Assembly: GCA_008373165.1 (NCBI GenBank)
Contig: RQOU01000094.1
Coordinates: 1 to 52,545 of the forward strand
Direction of reading: 5' to 3'
DNA: 52,545 nt
Source of the DNA: SAR202 cluster bacterium
GTDB taxonomy: Bacteria > Chloroflexota > Dehalococcoidia > Lucifugimonadales > Lucifugimonadaceae
Shown: in pieces, positions 49,405 to 52,545 of the stretch
How the letters are laid out: each line of letters starts with the position of its first letter
How positions within the stretch are numbered: position 1 is the first letter of the stretch
Notes under the pieces: model-generated
What the model was told of the DNA's origin: nothing
What the model saw: the letters and a program-made list of their open reading frames with translations, nothing else
Databases searched by the model: none
Made by a program: the position numbers and the translations under genes

Positions 49405-50672
49405 GTAATCCAGATATTGGTATTGATCCGTCTAACGTAGCTGGTGCAGAGGCGGTCGATCGCCCCACAAGTGCATTGGCTGTTCCATCATTCCGGATTT
49501 ATTTTGTTGGCACAATATTAGCGATGAATGCGCTGCGGTTAGGGGCGGTGGCTCAAGGTCTACTGATGTGGGATTTAACAGGTTCTACCCTGAGTTTGGG
49601 TGGAGTTGCAGCTGCTACAGCTATACCAATGGTGTTGGTTAACATTTTTGGTGGGGTGCTTGCTGATCGTTATGAAGCCAAATTCCTTCTTGGAGGGTCA
49701 TCGCTGATCGGGGCGTTGCTTCTGGTTGTTCTAGGTATTCTTGATATAACCAACACAGTTCAGACTTGGCACGTGTTTTCGTTTTCTTTGATTTCTGGAT
49801 TTGTCGCTGGCGCGGACCAGCCTTCCCGACAGGCTTATTTCCCGTCTCTTGTACCTGCGTCAGCGATTAAAAGTGCAGTGACAATTAATGGATCACTTAT
49901 CGCATCAGCATCGGTAGTGGCTCCGACACTGGGAGGGTTATTGATTGCCGCGCTTGGTACACATGTGGGCTTTTTTGTGGCTTCACTGGGCTGGTTCGCC
50001 ATGTTTGTTGCAACTTTAATTTTGCCAAGGCGTGGAGCATCTTCATTTCATCGTAGCGTGCTACGAGATCTAGGCACAGGATTTGGGTTCATATTTAGGA
50101 ATAGAGTTTTATTAGTTTTTATGATCCTAGCTTTCGCGAACATGTTGATGGTATTCGGATGGATCGGTATGTTGCCGGCGTATGTTGATCTATTCGGAGG
50201 AGGTGCCAGAGAAGTCGGATTTATGTTTTCTTCTGCGGGTATAGGTGCGTTTAGTGGGATTTTGGTTGCAGGAAAAGTTTCTTCTGGTCGATATATGGGT
50301 TGGATGATTTTAGGTGGAGCCGCTTCGTTTTCTGCCATCATGTTGGCAGTTTCTAATTCACCTTCGATCGTAATAGCGATGGTGCTGGCTGCTATGGCGC
50401 ACTTTGGGAATGGCCTGTTTAATATTTCCTTGATCGTCGCGGTTCAACTACGTGTTCCAGAAGATATCCGCGGTCGTGTTATGGGCGTGTTTGCCATCTC
50501 ACAGAGCATTGGACTACTTGGTGGCTTATGGACCGGTGTTCTGTCGAGTTTAATTGGTCTCAGAGACGGGATGATGGTTGGGCCATTGATCCTTTTGCTC
50601 ATGATAATTACGATCTTGTTTACCCAGCCAAAGATTAGAAAATTGCATGAAGATCCAGCACACGATAGATGA
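49401..50672 (+). CDS. MFS transporter, DHA3/EntS-like (copy 2)
   Basis: The 423-residue paralogue has the same order of features as the gene before it. It has PSFRIYFVGTILAMNALRLGAVAQGLLMWD near 28-57, FGGVLADRYEAKFLLGG near 82-98 (the DRxxRR signature is degenerate) and IRGRVMGVFAI near 355-365. About 12 helices are visible. Its GTG start overlaps the upstream stop (GTGA). Two adjacent, divergent MFS genes of the same branch could be separate transporters or a heterodimer; only position suggests the latter. It ends the operon, followed 39 bp later by dgt. Confidence 0.9.
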   Translation: MSNPDIGIDPSNVAGAEAVDRPTSALAVPSFRIYFVGTILAMNALRLGAVAQGLLMWDLTGSTLSLGGVAAATAIPMVLVNIFGGVLADRYEAKFLLGGSSLIGALLLVVLGILDITNTVQTWHVFSFSLISGFVAGADQPSRQAYFPSLVPASAIKSAVTINGSLIASASVVAPTLGGLLIAALGTHVGFFVASLGWFAMFVATLILPRRGASSFHRSVLRDLGTGFGFIFRNRVLLVFMILAFANMLMVFGWIGMLPAYVDLFGGGAREVGFMFSSAGIGAFSGILVAGKVSSGRYMGWMILGGAASFSAIMLAVSNSPSIVIAMVLAAMAHFGNGLFNISLIVAVQLRVPEDIRGRVMGVFAISQSIGLLGGLWTGVLSSLIGLRDGMMVGPLILLLMIITILFTQPKIRKLHEDPAHDR

Positions 50673-50711
50673 TCCTATTAACCATTGCATATAGTCTGTA
50701 TTTAGATAATT

Positions 50712-51806
50712 ATGATTCCCAAAGATATGCAGATCGATCTTAATTCGGTTCGGCGAAGGCTAGAACGTAAAGAAGAGTCCTTGTCACCATATGCAACTCG
50801 ATCAATGGATGCAGTTCGTGAGATCCCAGAGTTGCCATCAGCGACGCGCACTGAGTTCCAACGTGATCGTGATAGGGTAATTCATGCGAATTCGTTCAGA
50901 CGCCTGAAGCATAAAAGTCAGGTTTTCGTTGCGCCACAGGGAGACCACTTCACCACTCGTTTAACTCATGTTATTGAGGTGTCTCAAGTAGGTCGGTCGA
51001 TAGCGCGCGGTTTGAATCTCAATGAAGATTTAGTCGAAGCTATCGGTCTTGGTCATGATCTTGGTCATACTCCGTTTGGTCATATTGGTGAAAGTGTTTT
51101 AGATCAAGTATTGGTTGGTGGTTTTCATCACAGTAGGCACTCTGTAAGGCTGATTACCCAATTGGAAAAAAATGGTAAAGGCTTGAATCTGACTGAAGAC
51201 GTTATAGAGGGGATCAGGCATCACTCCAAGCCAGAAGGGAAGTTTTTGTCGCGTGATGCAGTGGGGAATCTCACACTGGAAGCGCAGATAGTAAGAATTT
51301 CAGATGCGCTAGCTTACCTGGCTCATGATATTTTAGACGCGTTGCGATCAGACTTTATTCAACTCCAAGATCTACCCAGCGAAGCGGTGTCCGCACTGGG
51401 AGAACGTCATTCTCAACGTGTAAATACGGTTGTTGAAAATGTCATTGAATCGTCTTGGGACTGTTCTGGAGAAGTAGATCTTTCAGATGATGTAAAACCG
51501 TGGATACGTATGTCTCCCGAGTTAGGGCAAATAGTCACGGATCTGCGTGTTTTTATGTTTGAGCGTTTTTATCACCCAATTAGTGCGTCTCTTGAAGGGA
51601 GAAAGGCAGCGGCAATTGTCGGCGTGTTATTTGAACACTTCAAGTCTAACCCTGATTTAATTCCTGATTGGTTGCGTGAGCTTTCTGGATCTGCTGAACT
51701 GGCTGCAGCTGACTATGTCTGTGGGATGACTGACAACTATGCCTTGATCATGGCCGAGCAGATTGAGCCAGGATTAAGTGACGGGGTATTTCAGGGCCGA
51801 ATCTGA
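50712..51806 (+). CDS. dgt: Deoxyguanosinetriphosphate triphosphohydrolase-like HD protein
   Basis: Dgt-type enzymes hydrolyse dNTPs to deoxynucleosides and triphosphate. The 364-residue protein has RTEFQRDRDRVIHANSFRRLKHKSQV near 46-71, TRLTHVIEVSQ near 82-92 with metal-binding His86, and GLGHDLGHTPFGHIGE near 112-127 with the HD pair His115-Asp116. EGIRHHSKPEG follows near 165, then RISDALAYLAHDILDA with the last metal Asp. The length fits the short dgt class found in many non-enteric bacteria, which may act on other dNTPs. dnaG follows 165 bp downstream, an arrangement known from Dehalococcoidia. Confidence 0.93.
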   Translation: MIPKDMQIDLNSVRRRLERKEESLSPYATRSMDAVREIPELPSATRTEFQRDRDRVIHANSFRRLKHKSQVFVAPQGDHFTTRLTHVIEVSQVGRSIARGLNLNEDLVEAIGLGHDLGHTPFGHIGESVLDQVLVGGFHHSRHSVRLITQLEKNGKGLNLTEDVIEGIRHHSKPEGKFLSRDAVGNLTLEAQIVRISDALAYLAHDILDALRSDFIQLQDLPSEAVSALGERHSQRVNTVVENVIESSWDCSGEVDLSDDVKPWIRMSPELGQIVTDLRVFMFERFYHPISASLEGRKAAAIVGVLFEHFKSNPDLIPDWLRELSGSAELAAADYVCGMTDNYALIMAEQIEPGLSDGVFQGRI

Positions 51807-51971
51807 AATTCGCCGAAAATTGCCCTTCCGTAGAGCATTACCCAGTGATTAGTCTACGTATACTCTTTCCAGCAGTTTGGCCTACCTGATTACGTGTGGA
51901 ATTTTCTTTCGGTGACATAGGCGATTTTGTTTTTAAGCGGTTTGATCTATGATCGTTTTAGTCTGGTAGTT

Positions 51972-52545
51972 ATGGCTTTAGTTGATGAGGTAAAAAACCG
52001 GTCCGATATTCTTCAAGTCATTTCAGAATATGTCGACTTGGATGTTTCGTCGCGTCAGCCAAAAGCACTTTGCCCTTTCCACGTTGAGCGTACTCCGTCT
52101 TTCGTTATATATCCCGATACCGGAAGTTGGCGTTGTTATGGTGGATGTTCTGAGGGCGGAGATGTTATTTCCTTTGTGATGAAAAAGGAGAATATGTCGT
52201 TTGCCCAGGCATTGGAAAATTTGGCGGATCGTGCTGGTATCAAACGAGATGTTTTTGATAAGAATGTTTCTAAGAAACCTGTCACTAAGATCTTTGATGC
52301 TAACGACATTTCTGCTGAGTATTTCTTATCAAGACTGAAAGCTCCGGCTGGCGATACAGTTCGCGAATATCTGGTTGACCGGGGTATTGACATTGAAACA
52401 GCTGCACGCAGGGGTCTTGGATTTGCTCCAAGCGGTATGGAAACGCTTTCAGGTCATTTGCGTACTAGGAGTGTTCAAGGCAGCACAGCTCGTGATGCAG
52501 GTCTCATAACCCGAAAACGTGACGGTGAATGGCGAGATATGTTCA
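51972..52545 (+). CDS. dnaG: DNA primase DnaG (3-prime end beyond window)
   Basis: This partial gene is absent from the ORF track because it runs off the window. From the ATG at 51972 I read 191 codons. The zinc-binding CHC2 domain is intact: VKNRSDILQVISEYVDL, CPFH at 34-37, TPSFVIYPDTGSWRC at about 41-55 and CYGGC with Cys55 and Cys59, followed by EGGDVISFVMKKENMSF. The C-x3-C in place of C-x2-C in the second knuckle is the form I associate with Chloroflexota primases. The N-terminal catalytic-domain start follows (REYLVDRGIDIETA, GLGFAPSG). DnaG makes RNA primers for replication. Confidence 0.95.
   Translation, partial: MALVDEVKNRSDILQVISEYVDLDVSSRQPKALCPFHVERTPSFVIYPDTGSWRCYGGCSEGGDVISFVMKKENMSFAQALENLADRAGIKRDVFDKNVSKKPVTKIFDANDISAEYFLSRLKAPAGDTVREYLVDRGIDIETAARRGLGFAPSGMETLSGHLRTRSVQGSTARDAGLITRKRDGEWRDMF

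Overview
The window is a dense bacterial chromosome segment of about 45 percent GC by eye, with genes on both strands, short gaps and many TTG/GTG starts. Several traits point to a marine Chloroflexota genome of the SAR202/Dehalococcoidia type. These are the two mandelate-racemase/enolase-superfamily enzymes, the uronate-dehydrogenase-like SDR pair, the fakA-degV-recG order, a dgt-dnaG pair whose primase has a C-x3-C zinc knuckle, and a TPR protein with a C-terminal domain I associate with Chloroflexi. That placement is inference; no 16S rRNA is present.

Layout. 1-6632: sugar and sugar-acid metabolism: a partial GH32-like glycosidase, a ManD/RspA-type dehydratase, an NHL beta-propeller protein, a classical SDR, and two uronate-dehydrogenase-like SDRs separated by cobO. 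6662-12194: recG, degV (fakB-like) and fakA on the minus strand, divergent from rpmB. 12321-20889: rpe, a GDPD, and the arginine genes argH, argG, argD, argB and argJ, with plsY embedded. 20890-21286: a 397-bp gap without a gene. 21287-27644: a thioredoxin-reductase-like flavoprotein with a Trm112-like protein, then an OSGIN-like flavoprotein, a second enolase-superfamily enzyme, an acyltransferase-3 membrane protein, tRNA-Pro(CGG) and a 2-hydroxyacid dehydrogenase. 27852-33019: thrB-lysC, two family-2 glycosyltransferases around a CoA-binding protein, and a TPR protein. 33031-36432: a class-III aminotransferase, a sirtuin and recF. 36724-43993: apt, a HAD hydrolase, a DUF1461 membrane protein, mazG, selD, lysA, holB and an HNH protein. 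44058-52545: cvpA, then cmk-plsC-glmS-MFS-MFS, dgt, and the start of dnaG.

How genes work together. FakA, DegV/FakB, PlsY and PlsC outline acyl-phosphate phospholipid synthesis, which could include uptake of external fatty acids. argJ/B/D/G/H cover most of arginine synthesis; argC and argF are not in the window. lysC, thrB and lysA belong to the aspartate family. The 5-prime block suggests import-independent, cytosolic processing of sugars and sugar acids.

Most notable: (1) selD is cut short by ORF calling because codon 17, the catalytic position, is an in-frame UGA. The frame upstream restores a full-length SelD of 350 residues with Sec17/Lys20, and a bacterial-SECIS-like hairpin follows. 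The organism therefore very probably makes selenoproteins. (2) The called recF ORF lacks its conserved N-terminus. The true reading frame extends 20 codons upstream to an AUC codon with a strong Shine-Dalgarno sequence, and no ATG, GTG or TTG is available. (3) Two terminal partial genes (GH32-like at 1-712, dnaG at 51972-52545) are absent from the ORF track. I did not find a CRISPR array, insertion sequence, prophage or defence island.
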